Shown here: piece after piece, positions 1 to 11,399 of the stretch
Layout of the letters: every line of letters begins with the position of its first letter
How positions within the stretch are numbered: position 1 is the first letter of the stretch
Source of the DNA: Macrolepiota albuminosa
Lineage: Eukaryota > Basidiomycota > Agaricomycetes > Agaricales > Agaricaceae
DNA length: 64,000 nt
Assembly: GCA_027475525.1 (NCBI GenBank)
Contig: JAMWFC010000064.1
Coordinates: forward strand, 62,001 to 126,000
Direction of reading: 5' to 3'
Notes under the pieces: model-generated
Seen by the model: the letters and a program-made list of their open reading frames with translations, nothing else
Databases searched by the model: none
What the model was told of the DNA's origin: nothing
Made by a program: the position numbers and the translations under genes

Positions 1-435
1 AATGGTAGGTATTTCCAATCAATAAATATGTTGGATATTGGAGGGTATTTCTATATCCAATACAATTCATTGCATGCAAACTGTCATCAAGGGAAGGTCA
101 GGGTCAGGGCTTTTGAGGACTATAAGCAGAAAAAGGATATTTAGGAGCAAGAGTTTCTACGACTCAAATATCAACTGGATGTTGAATTTCCATCAGCAGA
201 TAGCGACCCAGAACATCTGGCAGCGCATCTGTTCATGACTTCAGATTTCCTGAGCAGACTTCAGGATGCCAGCCTTGATCAAATCATGGAAGAGAAAGAG
301 CAACAGGAACCAGAGAATAATGCGTCAATAGAAGATATTCCAGAAGATTGGCCAGCCACAAACGAGTTCTGTATAAACAGATATGATTGCTTTAGAAATC
401 CAATACAATGGATTGTTCACACATCCAGCATCTAG
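1..435 (+). pseudogene. coding relic, unknown family
   Basis: Two overlapping plus-strand frames (38-238 and 235-435) together give a protein-like stretch without a clear start, ending in an acidic tail (EEKEQQEPENN). The upstream end is outside the window. No family is recognised. By base composition and company it is probably the end of an old transposon gene, but nothing in the sequence proves this. Confidence 0.25.
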
Positions 436-943
436 ACAAGGAGTTGATAAGATAACTTCAAAATGTGTAAATATATTATGATCTGAATATGGGCCATAGA
501 ACTTTGTATTGTCTTATCTGGGGGCTGCATCACTAAATAATGTGGTCTGCAATGTCCCAGACATTATCAAAAGCATGAGCCAATTTTTCCCTCTCCAAAA
601 TCAGCAAACCTTGCCCACAGAGATCTTAGAGTTTGTTGATGGCCATTAAGGTCTTATCAGAAATTTATATGGCTATAATTGGTAGAACCACATTGGCCAA
701 GAGGATGTTCAGGTTTTAAGCAATGAAACACTGGAGCATTGCCTTCTTGTACATCAGCAAGGCTTCTATTCTTCTGAAAGCTTCTTGGCATGCAACCATC
801 AGCTGCCTATGACATTGCTACCTGATAAATTGGTGTCTGTCCCAGTACTAGACAATTTGCTCTATGTGTTTGCAGGTAGCAAATCCATCAGGGGCCACTA
901 ATGGACACTTTTAGTCCTAAACAAGTGGCAGTCACTAGATAGG
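436..943. other. no gene seen
   Basis: AT-rich stretch with frequent stops in all frames. No LTR ends, tRNA-like boxes or ORF above background were found. It probably belongs to the same decayed element as the flanking relics. Confidence 0.3.
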
Positions 944-2296
944 ATGGAACATGTCCCAACAGCCAATGATATGATCTGCCTATTTGCTGGCAGCAAGTCT
1001 GTTGCTGCTTCCGTTGTCAGTTCTGTTGTCAGGTCCATGGATCCTGCTCAGATGGGCCCATCGACAAGCATTGAGTCTCATACCAACAATATTAATAGTG
1101 AGCAGCCTGATCCTCAAGACTGCCTCTCCATGGCCCATCTTACCACTCTCTCTGATGTCAACTCTCCTCAATGGCCATCCTTGATGCATATCAAATCCTC
1201 AAACACACAACATCCATTCCCCCACCTCTACAGTCAGAGTAAGCCTGGACTGGTGTATGGTTCTACAATGGAACACTCTCATGTTGTGGTTCAACCAGCA
1301 TCCCAACTTTCTTCTGCCCTAGCAGCTCATATCCACCAGACAATTGTAGAGCTGAAGAAAACTGACAATGACTAATCCATCCATTAGTGACCCTGACTTA
1401 GAGGCTATCTCTCCTTGGTTCATTGTGGCAGATGACAAGATGGAAGACAAATCTTTGCCATCTTTGTTCATTCCTGTGGAAGAGGAGACAGAAGACAAAT
1501 CTTTGCCACCTTTGTTTATTCCTGCAAAAGAGGAAACAGAAGATGAATCTTTGCCTTCTTTGTTTATTCCTGCAGAAGAGGAGATGGACAACAATTCTTT
1601 GCCACCTCTGTTCATTGTTGGTGAAGGAGCAGAAGGATTAACAGCAATCAAGACTATAGCAGCCAATGATGGCAGACAAATGGAAGTCTGGAGCAGCGAA
1701 TGTATGGCAACCAAGAACGAAGAAAACCTTCCACTGCTATTTCTTGTGACAGCAGAAAAGACAGGATAGCCAATGACAAAGAAAATCTTCCACCACTTTT
1801 GAATGTAACGGCTCTTCAATCCCAGTCTTCTCCCTTCCAACAATCTCCTTCTCCAACCCTACCTACTGGTAACAATGTCCAGGAGTAGGAGGAATATGAG
1901 ACACATATGACTCAACATGAGGATCAGAGAAGAATTAACAAATTGTATCAACAACATGAGTTATAATTTGACACTGATAATCATAGGTAATTTATTTCAA
2001 CAGAACAAGAATTTCACATTAGAGCAAAACATGGTCAATATAAACCCATTGGCTCTTTCAGTCAAGCTGGTCATACTGATGATGTGTCTGTTGATATGTC
2101 AGAGTCACCCTCACCATCTTCATTGTCATGCCTAATAGCAAACTATGAAGACATCACACTTATCAGATCTCAGAGGCCATATACACTGAAGAACTTTGCA
2201 TTTTTGACAGCAGACTACCTGTTTAATGAGGATTTATTCTATTCAAATGCATTATATAAATCTAATGAAGAGGAGGAATACACATTAGACAAGTAA
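944..2296 (+). pseudogene. decayed ORF with 16-residue repeats
   Basis: Three overlapping plus frames (944-1375, 1368-1769, 1700-1888) and a later one (2084-2296) read as one broken protein rich in Ser, Pro and Glu. From about 1441 to 1625 a 48-nt (16-aa) unit of the type EDKSLPPLFIPAEEET is repeated four times with substitutions. The family is not recognised. The repeats keep their amino-acid pattern better than their bases, which suggests past selection on protein. It is an old transposon gene or a dead host gene, and the two cannot be told apart here. Confidence 0.35.
1441..1625 (+). repeat. 48-bp coding minisatellite, about four units
   Basis: Imperfect direct repeats with a 48-nt period inside the relic at 944-2296. 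Each unit encodes a short acidic segment followed by a SLP-LFIP hydrophobic core. The units differ at several positions, so this repeat is old and unlike the perfect 77-bp duplications elsewhere in the window. Confidence 0.7.
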
Positions 2297-2739
2297 TTTA
2301 ATTGTTAGTTACTATAATTCTTGGCTTTTCTGTTGGTTATTTTTTGTCAAAATTAACTGTCCCGTTGTGCTGCTGACAAATCTATTATAAATCCATTTGA
2401 TTTATTACCTCCAGTTGTGCACTAGAAGGAACATAAACTGACAATATTCTGCTAGACCACAGGATGTTCTGTGGATTATACATAAATATTGCTCTAGTAT
2501 TGTGTACTAGGCTACATACAGCACTTTACTACAGACATTTCAATTAGCTTGGACAGGACTCAGGTCCACTGGACTTGTTTTCTCCTCTTTCAACCCAGTA
2601 CTGGCCCTATTAAAATATTTGTCATTTTTACACAGGACCTAACATCTGCTGCTGTCTACTAACATTTGCTAATATCTACTAGCATCAGTCTATTCAAAGC
2701 TCCTTGCAGCATATATGATAAATAATCATCTGTTAACAT
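2297..2739. other. AT-rich repeat debris
   Basis: No ORF of note. A piece at about 2410-2462 resembles, on the minus strand, the tRNA-like SINE copies found at 3.0-5.3 kb but is too eroded to delimit. Confidence 0.3.
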
Positions 2740-2751
2740 CCACTAGTGTTA

Positions 2752-2972
2752 TTCATTTGATCTATTTAAAACTCCAAAGATAATTTGAAAAGTTTGGGAT
2801 AGAAGAACTTGTCACATACTAGTACAAGGTCGTCCAACCTAAACTTCTCGAGTAATTCCATTCAAAACTCCAAAGATAACTTGAGAAGTTTGAAATGGAA
2901 GAACTTGCCATATGCTAGGACAAGATCGTCCAATCTAAACTTCTTGAATAATCTCTGAAGTTTTGAACAAAT
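2752..2972. repeat. duplicated palindromic (fold-back) repeat
   Basis: Two imperfect copies of about 100 bp lie in tandem. Both contain AAAACTCCAAAGATAA, then GAAGAACTTG, then a segment GTCGTCCAAYCTAAACTTC. Each unit is itself an inverted repeat, because AAGTTT near its start is complementary to AAACTT near its end. It looks like a small non-autonomous fold-back or MITE sequence duplicated locally. No flanking target duplication was identified. Confidence 0.5.
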
Positions 2973-3023
2973 TAAATAAATAACATTAAGGATGTCAGCA
3001 ACCTGCTGCTATAATGTGCACTA

Positions 3024-3093
3024 GGGGGAGTTGAACCTGCCTCTTGTGCATGATATGAAATATCTATTTATCAGTATTCCATTGGACCACAGG
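3024..3093 (-). repeat. tRNA-like SINE head (copy 1)
   Basis: On the minus strand this copy has an A-box-like TGGTCCAATGG about 13 nt after a CCTGTGG start, and a consensus B-box GGTTCAACTCC about 45 nt further on. Spacing and boxes are those of an internal RNA polymerase III promoter. The cloverleaf stems do not close, so it is a tRNA-derived SINE part and not a tRNA gene. Confidence 0.5.
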
Positions 3094-3373
3094 TGCTTAC
3101 TATACAAGTCAGTGCAGTGTACATATACAGAATACCACTCCATAGTGTAAATAAATATTAGTCTAATATTAGTCTAATATTGTCAATTCAATACAGATGC
3201 ACCAGTTGCAGTAAATTCTTTGATCTATCCATGTACAGAATACCACTCCAGTGGACCTCTTCTGTCCTCTGTCAATTTATTACTACAAGTAAAAATTAAT
3301 AACACTATTCATTCAAATTCTATATGGATCTGTTTGTGCACTATATAAACACCGTTCTAACTTGTAGTAAGTG

Positions 3374-3442
3374 CTTGTGGTACAATGAAATATTAATAAA
3401 TTGATATTTCATATTATGTACAAGAAGTGGATTTGACTCCCG
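3374..3442 (+). repeat. tRNA-like SINE head (copy 2)
   Basis: CTTGTGG, then A-box-like TGGTACAATGA, an AT-rich palindromic middle and B-box-like GGATTTGACTCC. Same order and spacing as the minus-strand copies at 3024-3093 and 3818-3886. Confidence 0.45.
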
Positions 3443-3507
3443 CTAGTGCACATTATATAATAGCAGCAGGCCACTGACATTTGCTAGTGTCATGAATTTG
3501 ATTTATT

Positions 3508-3736
3508 CAAAACTCCAGAGATTTTTGCAGTGGCATAAAATAGATGAATTTGCACATGTGTTCATTCCAGTGCATGTGACAAGTTGATAATACACTGTGG
3601 CTGGCTACTTTTGTGCTGGTCTTTGCAAAAAAGATAGCTAGCCCTAGTGTATTATTACTTGTCACATGTGCTGCAATAACTACACATGCAAATTTCTCCA
3701 TCCTATTCTGCTTCAGTAATTTCTAAAGTTTTGAAC
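3508..3736. repeat. fold-back element (MITE-like), arms about 100 bp
   Basis: The left arm (AAAACTCC.., ATTTGCACATGTG, ATGTGACAAGTTGATAATAC) is the imperfect reverse complement of the right arm (GTATTATTACTTGTCACATG .. GCATGCAAATT .. AAAGTTTT), separated by a loop of about 25 bp. Arm similarity is visibly below 90 percent, so the element is old. It carries no coding capacity. Confidence 0.6.
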
Positions 3737-3817
3737 AGATTAACTTAATGATGCTAGTGAGTAATGAACAAATATTTTATTGGGGCTTACAGGCACTATT
3801 AAAATATTTGTCACTAG

Positions 3818-3886
3818 CAGGAGTCAAACCCGTCTCATGTGCAAAATATGAAATATCAACCTATCAATATTTCATTGTACCACAGG
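3818..3886 (-). repeat. tRNA-like SINE head (copy 3)
   Basis: Read on the minus strand: CCTGTGG start, A-box-like TGGTACAATGA, palindromic AT-rich middle and B-box-like GGTTTGACTCC. Confidence 0.5.
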
Positions 3887-3978
3887 CACTTACTACAGGT
3901 CAGTATAATGTATATGTAAAGCAAAGATGCACCTGTATAAAAACACACTATTAGACCCCATTAAGGTAGAGTAGAGGA

Positions 3979-4477
3979 TGTAAGGGTGACCTCTAGAGGC
4001 TATGACTCAGTCACACAGCTGGCAGAAGGAGATCCAAAGTGTATTAGAATATATACTGACAATATCAAGGTAGCTACTCACCTGGCAGAGAGAGATCCAA
4101 AGAGAACAAGTCTAGAGATTCCCTATGCCAGGTTGGACGCTTCTAGGGCCTCTGAAGCATGGGAAACAACTGTACAGTACAACAAAACCTTAAAAACTCG
4201 AAAATTGCCTACACAAACACTTGTACAAATAAGGGGCAAACTCTGGCAAACTCTGGCTTATATAAGCAGTCTGGAAGCGGTGCTGAGTGGGCCTACACTT
4301 GTCTGAATGGTGGCTAAAGAACCAGAGCATCTCAAGGGCTGAGAGTAGTACTAATAGATAGTGTTGAAAGAATAGAAACAGTAAAATGAAATAATGTCAA
4401 AAGAAATAAGAGAATGAATGGCAGGAGAGTGAAGAGATAAGGAGTAAGAAAAGGAAGAAATGAGGAGTCCCCTGACA
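3979..4477 (-). mobile_element. solo LTR of Ty3 family C (499 bp)
   Basis: It starts TGTAAGGG and ends CCCCTGACA. It is the reverse complement of the 5' LTR of element C (48060-48558) along its whole 499 bp, with scattered differences. Flanks are GAGGA (3974-3978) and GGGGA (4478-4482), a plausible 5-bp target duplication with one change. No internal region follows on either side, so this is a solo LTR left by recombination. It contains a TATA-like CTTATATAAG. Confidence 0.9.
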
Positions 4478-4548
4478 GGGGAAGTAGAACCTGCCGCTAT
4501 ATACAATATTGAATATCAATAAACAAATATTCTACTGAACCACTGGGA
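4478..4548 (-). repeat. tRNA-like SINE head (copy 4)
   Basis: Minus strand: CCCAGTGGTTCAGTAG (A-box-like) and GGTTCTACTTCC (B-box-like) with the same spacing as the other copies. It directly abuts the solo LTR. Confidence 0.4.
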
Positions 4549-4579
4549 CTAGTTGCACTGCTGATGTCAGCTAGCTCAC

Positions 4580-5225
4580 ATGTCAATGTCAGCTACTGTC
4601 TGCTGGCATGCCAGCAAACAGTGGACATTCATGCACTCTCTTTTGCCTTTCCGCCCTTTCCCCTCTTTCTCTCCAGTCCCATCCTCTTTATTCTTCACAC
4701 TACCTCACATATCACCCCTATCCACCACATGCACCCTGCTTCCCTCCTCCTCTCTGACCTGACGTCTGATATTTACTATGTCTGCTGGTGTACCAGTAAA
4801 TACCCACGCTCCTTTCCTTCCTCCTTCCTCCTCTTTCTTCCCACTTCCATCTCTCTTCTGCCACCTTCCACACCCTCTGAGATGCCACCCTATACAGTGG
4901 ATGCCTACACACTTCTTTTCTTCTCTCCTGCTCTGATGCCAGAGGGTGCCGATAAATTCCCATGGATGCTGATAGATACCAGCAGATATCTGGTAAATGC
5001 TGACAGATATACGACAGATGTTGACAAATGCCAACAAATTCCAGCAGGTTACAATGGTTGCTGACAAACTCTGACGGATGCCAGCTAATAGCCAGCTGAT
5101 GGCAGATGATGCCAATGCCCCTTTTAAGCCACAAAAACTCTTTTAGGAGGTATGTCACCTCCCTTCCACCTCAAAATATCCATACAGGGACCTGCAGAAA
5201 TGTAGGTGGGCATTTGTTTATTGTG
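4580..5225. repeat. low-complexity, degenerate short repeats
   Basis: Pyrimidine-rich tracts (about 4625-4870), then from about 4936 to 5110 a degenerate array of 8-12 bp words of the type CTGACAGATG / CCAGCAGAT. Overlapping ORFs on both strands are by-products of this composition and no protein is proposed. Confidence 0.5.
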
Positions 5226-5260
5226 TTATCTAACCTTTGAATCTATTTGTTGGTAACAGA

Positions 5261-5338
5261 CCTGTGGTGCAATGGTTAAATGTGTGTTTTGTTGCTGGAG
5301 GCTTCCCCAAGGCCAGGGGTTCAATTCCCCACCACAGG
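5261..5338 (+). repeat. tRNA-like SINE head with closed acceptor stem (copy 5)
   Basis: The 78-nt unit begins CCTGTGG and ends CCACAGG, a perfect 7-bp acceptor-like stem. It has an A-box TGGTGCAATGG, a B-box GGTTCAATTCC and a T-arm-like GGGG-loop-CCCC hairpin. The D and anticodon arms do not fold into standard stems and no anticodon can be assigned, so it is tRNA-derived but not a working tRNA gene. The tail contains an oligo-T run at about 5361-5369. Confidence 0.6.
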
Positions 5339-5379
5339 CATAAGGGGGATCAGAGTTGTCTTTTTTTTTGGTCCAACTA

Positions 5380-5530
5380 GCCTCCATGGACTTGCATAGG
5401 CCTCTGCAGATGTCTGCTGGTGCCCTGCACAAGCCTGATAGGCCCATGTAGGTTTGAGTCCATTGACATATGTCTGCATGGAAGTCCGCTGATGGCTTGC
5501 ATAGGCCTGTGTAGGTCTGCAGGGCCCTTT
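5380..5530. repeat. degenerate short repeats downstream of SINE
   Basis: Repeated words of the type TTGCATAGGCCT / CTGCAGATGTCTGCTGGTG, related in style to the array at 4936-5110. This may be the body of the SINE whose head is at 5261-5338 (inference). Confidence 0.35.
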
Positions 5531-5914
5531 TATATATATACGCTGGCATAGAAGATGGGAAAAGGAGGAAAGGGGAGGCGTGCAGTCTTGAGTTATTGTG
5601 GGGAGGAAAAGAGAGGGGAGGGAAGTGGGGAACCTTGAGGAGGGTTTATTCATGCCATGACATCTACTAATAGAGAAGGTTTTCACTTGTAGGCTGATGC
5701 CTGCTGGCAGCCGCTAACGCACATTAACGTTAGACCATGTCATACAGCACATTGTGACACATCCGCAGCTCTGTATTCTATGGCACTATGGGCACTGCTC
5801 TGCTCCAGTATAGTGGACTCCACTAGACACGTATGGTATGGCACAAAGTGAGCTTTCATACAACATATGACATGTACCATTGTAATGTCTCTATGTGGTG
5901 CATGTCTATTGGAA

Positions 5915-7482
5915 TACTATCTAAGAATGTTTTGAGCATGATGTATCCATCCAGATATACTGCCATATTCTGAGCATGGTAATTAAGGGTATTATAGAAT
6001 CCTTGTAGATCCAACTTCTTAGTGTACTTGGCAGACTGGAAGTCCTGCCTTGCATCTTGTAATGTTGAGGGGTGTATGAATCAATTGTATAGTTCTGAAA
6101 GGACTCCCTTAAACATCCAATCATACTAGACCTAGTTGACATGCAATACTGCTTATCAGAACTAACTCATAGCCTCTCTGGCCAAGAACTCAGGCAGAAT
6201 AAAAATTTGTAGGTGGGTGCATATGTCCATCATCTAGTTCTCTAAGTCACTGAACTTGAATGCATTTACACAGCTTTACTCTATCTGATAACTGTAAAGT
6301 TACTCCTAAGGCATCATCAACTACTCAATGAAGGCAGTCATGCATGGCTTTGCAATGCATATAAATGGCCTCTTGCTGGCCCAGGGATCTAGTCGCTAAA
6401 TCAATGACTTGGGAAAGTGATTTTCCTCACCCACCATGCTGCAGACAGCCTGAGCCTCTGCAACTGTGGGCATAGTTGCCTTTGTCTTAGAAAGTTGATC
6501 TAGGGCACTTGTTCTGGCATCTACCAGGGGCATCACATCTTATGGTGCTATTTTGATTGAGGAAGTCTTCTTGATTATGATTGCTGTGCTGCCCTGGTTC
6601 TGAAGAAGATTGATTCTCCTAGCCCTGCATTACAAATTGACAACACATCTCATCAATGGGCTTAATGTCCTCAAATACAATGCCCTGATTGTCAATCCAG
6701 GATTGTTCCTTAGTCCTGAAATCACCATTGCACATATATTAATATGCAACTCTGTCACTCAATGTTTCTACCATTGGCATGTACAGCATCATAGATGCCT
6801 TGCTTTCCATCTTAAAAGCTGTACTGGCTTGCCCTTTCAGACCTGACGTATCTGTCCTAGAGTCTCAGTTATGCTTGTGCAGGGGCTCCTCATGCTCTTG
6901 TCTTGCTGGAGTATGAAATTTACTCACCAGGTTTGCCTCAGGCACTTCCTATGCCCATGCTAATGCCTCTACTAGCTTGACTCCAATGTCTTGATTACAA
7001 CATGCTGAGCATTCCTCAGACATGTGGCTCCAGGAAGTTGACACCTCTGACTGCCTTATGGCCTTATGCTGCAAATACATCTGGAGTTCTAAAGAAAGAA
7101 CTCTCATCATCAAATCAGTATATTTAGTACTGAATACACTGAGCACTTTATGTCCTCGTTGCCTAAGTGCTACTATATGCACTGAAGCATATTGCTTGAG
7201 TTGTGTCTAGGTGGTATATTTCATCACCTTTGGATATAGATTCCAGAACACCCACAAGTGCATAGTGTAAGCAGTTGTCAACCACTGTTCCTCTGCTTCA
7301 GCGTCATCATTGATAGAGGACTCAGGAGCCTTCTCTGAGAGGTTATCATCCTCCTTGACCTCTTCTATGACAGGAGCATGCAGGAAACAATCTTCTGCCA
7401 TCTCTGCCTTATGAGTTGCAGCCTCCTCCAGCACTTTCTCTATGCAGGCCTCCACTATTCTAGTAGGCATCAAGCCTGCCAC
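5915..7482 (-). pseudogene. decayed Ty3 gag, same family as element A
   Basis: Minus-strand fragments at 7482-7207, 7182-6949 and 6142-5921, with unbridged pieces between them, follow the order of the element A gag at 9417-11399. Shared features are an acidic region, a stretch matching the VDDSLGV segment of A, and an FKGVLSELYN segment aligning with FKEVLIGLYN of A. Many stops and small indels show long decay. It lies in the opposite orientation to A, so it is a separate insertion. No LTRs were delimited. Confidence 0.5.
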
Positions 7483-8030
7483 AGCTCATCTGGCCCCAGT
7501 ATCCTGGTTTAGAAGCATATATCCCCCAGCCCATACCAATGAGTCAGTGATTCCTGAGATGCTCAGGATGTCTGTTGACTGCCAGGTCATATCAGAAGGC
7601 CCTTTGAAAGCTAGCCAGCTAGACTATTGAGGTCCTTCTGGCAGCTGTGTAACTGGAGGAGTTAGTTCTCCTGGCATTTTATTCTGTGGCTGTTGCTGGC
7701 CCTCATGATATGAGCTCTCAGCTCTCTGGATCTCATTTTCATTCCCAGACAAGTTGGTGCTCCAACTCTTATCTTGAGCCTAAGGTCCTGACTGGCTCAC
7801 ATTAGATGCCTATGTGTTCTGAGTATCTACTGAGTCATCCTATGAGTTGTGGATGTTGTACCCACCATTTGTAATGACTGCAGATATAGAATTACTCATT
7901 AATTCCTTGTCTAAAATTTGCACAGTATGGCTGTGCAAGAAGCTCAAGAAGCTGATAGAGTTCTGTCAAAGAACTCTGTGACTGATGTCAGGTGCTAGGC
8001 AATAGATCCTAGCTGGCAGATTCAAAGAAA
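7483..8030. other. repeat-derived, no gene
   Basis: Probably the 5' part or leader of the minus-strand Ty3 relic at 5915-7482. No LTR end was recognised. Confidence 0.25.
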
Positions 8031-8209
8031 TGTAACAAAGTTATATTTGTGCAGGAGCTTGTTCACACTGCACAGAATCAGACTAGTCCAGTCTATTGAC
8101 TATGTAGTATCAACACAAAAATAAGCTGCTTACTAAGCAGCATGTAAGTAACTATTTATAATATATAAATAAAATTATATTATAATAAATCATAGCACAC
8201 TATGGTACA
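8031..8209 (+). mobile_element. solo LTR, small family E (179 bp)
   Basis: It starts TGTAACAAAG and ends TATGGTACA. It is clearly similar to 50373-50608, sharing the segments GTTCACACTGCACAGAATCAGAC and ATTGACTATGTAGTATCAAC (the former split in one copy by substitutions) and the AT-rich tail. The copy at 50373-50608 has a perfect target duplication, which is why the family is called an LTR. No duplication is visible here, so this copy is eroded or part of a larger damaged element. Confidence 0.6.
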
Positions 8210-8224
8210 ATCACATCCCTTGAC

Positions 8225-8700
8225 AAAATAGAACACTTATTGGCACTGGCCAAATCCTTCACTGATTTTTTCATGCTAGATCTCAATGACAAGCTAGCAA
8301 CGTGAAAGGAGGCACAGACCTCTGTCAATGCAGATAAGTGGACAAAAGCTTATCAAGACAAACTCAATTCATTAAAGGATATGGCAGTGTACAAACTTGT
8401 TCTGAGGGATCAAGTCTTTGTAGGCCACAAAATATGAAAAGGGCAGCCAATCTTCAAGATAAAGAGGAATGAGACTGACAAAGCTGTTTGTTACAAGGTG
8501 TGCCTCATGTTCAAAGGGTTTAAGCAAATAGATGGCAGAGATTATACTAAAACCACCTTACCAACAGCACAAATAGAACCATCTATCCACTGTCAAAAAA
8601 TGAGATGCAACCCAGATTGATATAAAGATGGTGTTTCTGTATGGCATTCTCCTTAAGGATGAGATTCAGTATATGCAGCAATCCAAAAGATTCAAGGAAC
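8225..8700 (+). pseudogene. Ty1/copia reverse transcriptase relic
   Basis: In one plus frame (about 8335-8590) the residues WTKAYQDKLNSL, VYKLVLRDQV, PIFKIKRNETDKAVCYKV and GFKQIDGRDYTKTTLP appear in the order of the N-terminal part of a copia reverse transcriptase (W..A...EL..L, K.VFKIKR..G...R.K.R.V.KGF.Q..G.DY..T..P). Stops interrupt it, and the YVDD region and RNase H are gone. It sits between two small LTR-like repeats, but belonging to either is not shown. Confidence 0.55.
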
Positions 8701-8738
8701 CTGGCAAATAAGATTGGATTTGGTACCTTGTTTGTGGC

Positions 8739-8913
8739 TGTAATGAAGCATCACACTTGTTACTAGCATCAATGACGCTATATGCATACAGTAGAGTATT
8801 ATATAAAACAACATTTTGTAGTCATTCTAGTTCTAGTCAAATCTGATACTGTGGTCTAATTTAGCACTGTGTGATATACACAAGATTATTCTAGCTCATA
8901 ATTAGCGGTTATA
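8739..8913 (+). mobile_element. LTR-like repeat, family F (175 bp, copy 1)
   Basis: It begins TGTAATGAAGCATCACAC and ends TAATTAGCGGTTATA. Copy 2 at 32784-32958 has the same length and ends in GTTACA, so ancestral ends were probably TGTAA..TTACA. There is no coding content, and no target duplication is visible at either copy. It is an LTR or another short non-autonomous repeat. Confidence 0.5.
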
Positions 8914-9416
8914 TTTTTTTAAATCTTCTGCTATTGGCTTTAGACTCTAGGCTTGTTACCAATTAGACAACTCATCACAAAACCTCTTAATTTCTGTTGG
9001 CATCACGTTGAAAACATGCTTCCATAACTAGCTCTCTTGATTTGGATCCTCCTTTCCCAGCATCAGATACAGGTGATCTACCTGTGTCTCAAGCTGTTAA
9101 GACGCAACCCACGTCTACTTACCAGCCCCTGCCAAAGCAGGATGAAAAGATATCTTGCAATGTTAATGCAAGCTTTGGAATGCTAGGTGGGCTATCTGTA
9201 TCATGAATGATGTCTATTGTATGGCCTGGTGGTAAACCAGAGGAGAGATCCACGGTCTCAGGAGTATCACTACTAGCAAGCCAAATGCCTTTACTGATGT
9301 ACCTGGTATTACCTGAAAGCTTAGTAGTCTAGTCTGAAGGTCAACCAGACCTTACTGAGTATTTGAAAATGGTACAAGGCAGCGCTTTTGTGCACAGCAC
9401 TCTATTCTAGACTGTG
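8914..9416. other. no gene; probable 5' flank of element A
   Basis: No ORF or LTR boundary could be fixed. The 5' LTR of element A is expected in or near this stretch but was not recognised. Confidence 0.25.
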
Positions 9417-11399
9417 CCAATGAAGCAGCATTTGGAGTATGTGGCAGACACTGCCACAGAACCAGGACCATTGTTGTTGACAATACATGGACTGAAGCAA
9501 GGATGAACTATAATAGTCAGTAGGGAGGACAACAATGTTGTACAGCTGAGAAAGGCACTGGTGGTGCCTAGAACTCAGGAGTTGCATGAAGGGGTTGGCA
9601 AACAGCTGCAGGTGAGACATGAAAGCCTCAGGAGAGTTTTGGAGTTAGAGTCCAAACTGGAGTTCTCAGATAATGAGGAAAGTAAGAGGTTGCATTCAAT
9701 CCTGTCTATCCAGTTATAGCTGGTACTGAACCAATACCCATTGGTTGCAAAGGAATTGATGCAAAAGTATCTGCAGCTTTACATAGTAAAGCATCTACAG
9801 TTAATGGCTGCTAGGAGCCATGATGTATCTCATGTAGATTTGACTAAATATATTGAACTATTTGTGCATATCTTTGAACTCAAAGTGGTGAAATACCTCA
9901 AGGGCAAAGCAGTGCGAGGGTCAGCTGTCTCAACAGCCACTCTAGCCAATTCAGTAGAATGCAAAATAAGTGTATGCCAACAAGCACCATTGATTGCAGA
10001 CACAATGGAGTTGCTGAATGCACCTTACCAAGCTAATGAGTCTCAGCAAGACTATATCAGGTGTCAGAATGTCACAAACCGTCAATGCAATGCTAGTGGC
10101 ATGCCTCAGCAGGCATTATCTGAAGTAGAGACTGTGATGATGACTCCAGCAGAGCCAGAGGCACTACTTGCTGTGCAAAAGGTTAAGACACCTCAAAAGC
10201 AAGTCACTATCAAGGAAGAGGTGGATGAATTCCACATTTTTGAGGAGCAAACATGACCATGGCACATAGCATGACCTGGAATGCATATGTCAATTATCAG
10301 AGGATGTGCAACCAGGATTTGCACAATCATGATAAGTCGGTGATTGACAACCAGGAGATAGCCTTTGAAGGGTGTGAAGGTGTAACACCTGTTGATGATA
10401 TGCACCAACAATTTGCTGCTTAAACTACTGAACCGGACAGAGATCCAGAGCGTAGTAATGATAGTAGTGATCACTACAATAGGAGGAAGCATAATTGTTG
10501 CAATAACGACAGTAGAAATTGTGATCATAGACAGAACAATTGAGACAATAATAATTGTTGTAATAGTGGCAGGCATGCTAGTAGATGACCAGTGGAGTGA
10601 GAGGTGAGGCAACAGCCCACTTCAAGGCTGGAAAGAATGGCCAATGAACACTTGTTTCGCAGTCTCTAGGCATTCTCAATGCCTGCACCTTATGATTTGC
10701 ATAAAAATATGCCTGGAATAAATGAGACAGTTCAGATCCATATAGATCATATGCATAACTATCTCACTCAACTAGTGGATGACTCTCTTGGAGTCAGGTT
10801 TAAGTTTTCTGCTGAGGTAAGTTCCCACAAATCTGATGGTAAGCACATACATGAATATGCTGGAGAGCATAGATTCTCTTAGCTGGAGGACTGGGCCATG
10901 GACATCTGTTACCATTTGGCAGCCTTGCTGCTATGGTGGAGGCAATATAGACCAAGAGAGAATATTTGTATTATACAAATTTATGAAAAAAGAGGCTCAA
11001 AATTGGTTCTGCTGCCATGTTCTTCACATCAATCGTGATAAATCACATTAGACATTTAAAGAGGTCCTGATAGGACTGTATAATTGTTTTGTCAATGCTG
11101 TGACTATGCAGAAAGCTCAGGATGCCTTTAGAAAAGCAGTGTATGATGCCAAGAGTGGCATCCAGACATTCTATAATGACTTGGTGAGTCATGTGCAGAA
11201 TATGGCTATCTATCCAGACAAATACACTATTTGCAAGATATTCCTGAACAGAATACCTGCAGATATGAGGAGAGCGTTAATACACAATGACAATTTGTCT
11301 CCAGAGGTCAATACGGTGACTGAGTTCTTGGCATACGCCATTCAATATAAGCAGTCAACACAAACTGCAAATTATTATAAACAGCGTAGTTCATGCTGA
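9417..11399 (+). pseudogene. element A gag
   Basis: The N-terminal part runs on from about 9417 and is open at 9741-10256 (171 aa, with LKVVKYLKGKAVRG and an acidic EEVDEFHIFEEQ end). After a break, 10679-11399 encodes a Ty3-type capsid with FKEVLIGLYNCF, YDAKSGIQTFYNDLVSHVQN and NRIPADMRRALI. The zinc knuckle of the same Gag lies on the far side of element B. Stops and frame changes show it is dead. A related, inverted copy lies at 5915-7482. Confidence 0.6.

Noticed and set aside
4564..5158. Overlapping ORFs of 136-166 codons on both strands
   Set aside because: They lie in pyrimidine-rich and short-repeat DNA and reflect composition, not selection.
5261..5338. Functional tRNA gene
   Set aside because: Acceptor stem and boxes are present, but the D and anticodon arms do not form and no anticodon can be assigned. 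Related degraded copies nearby indicate a SINE.
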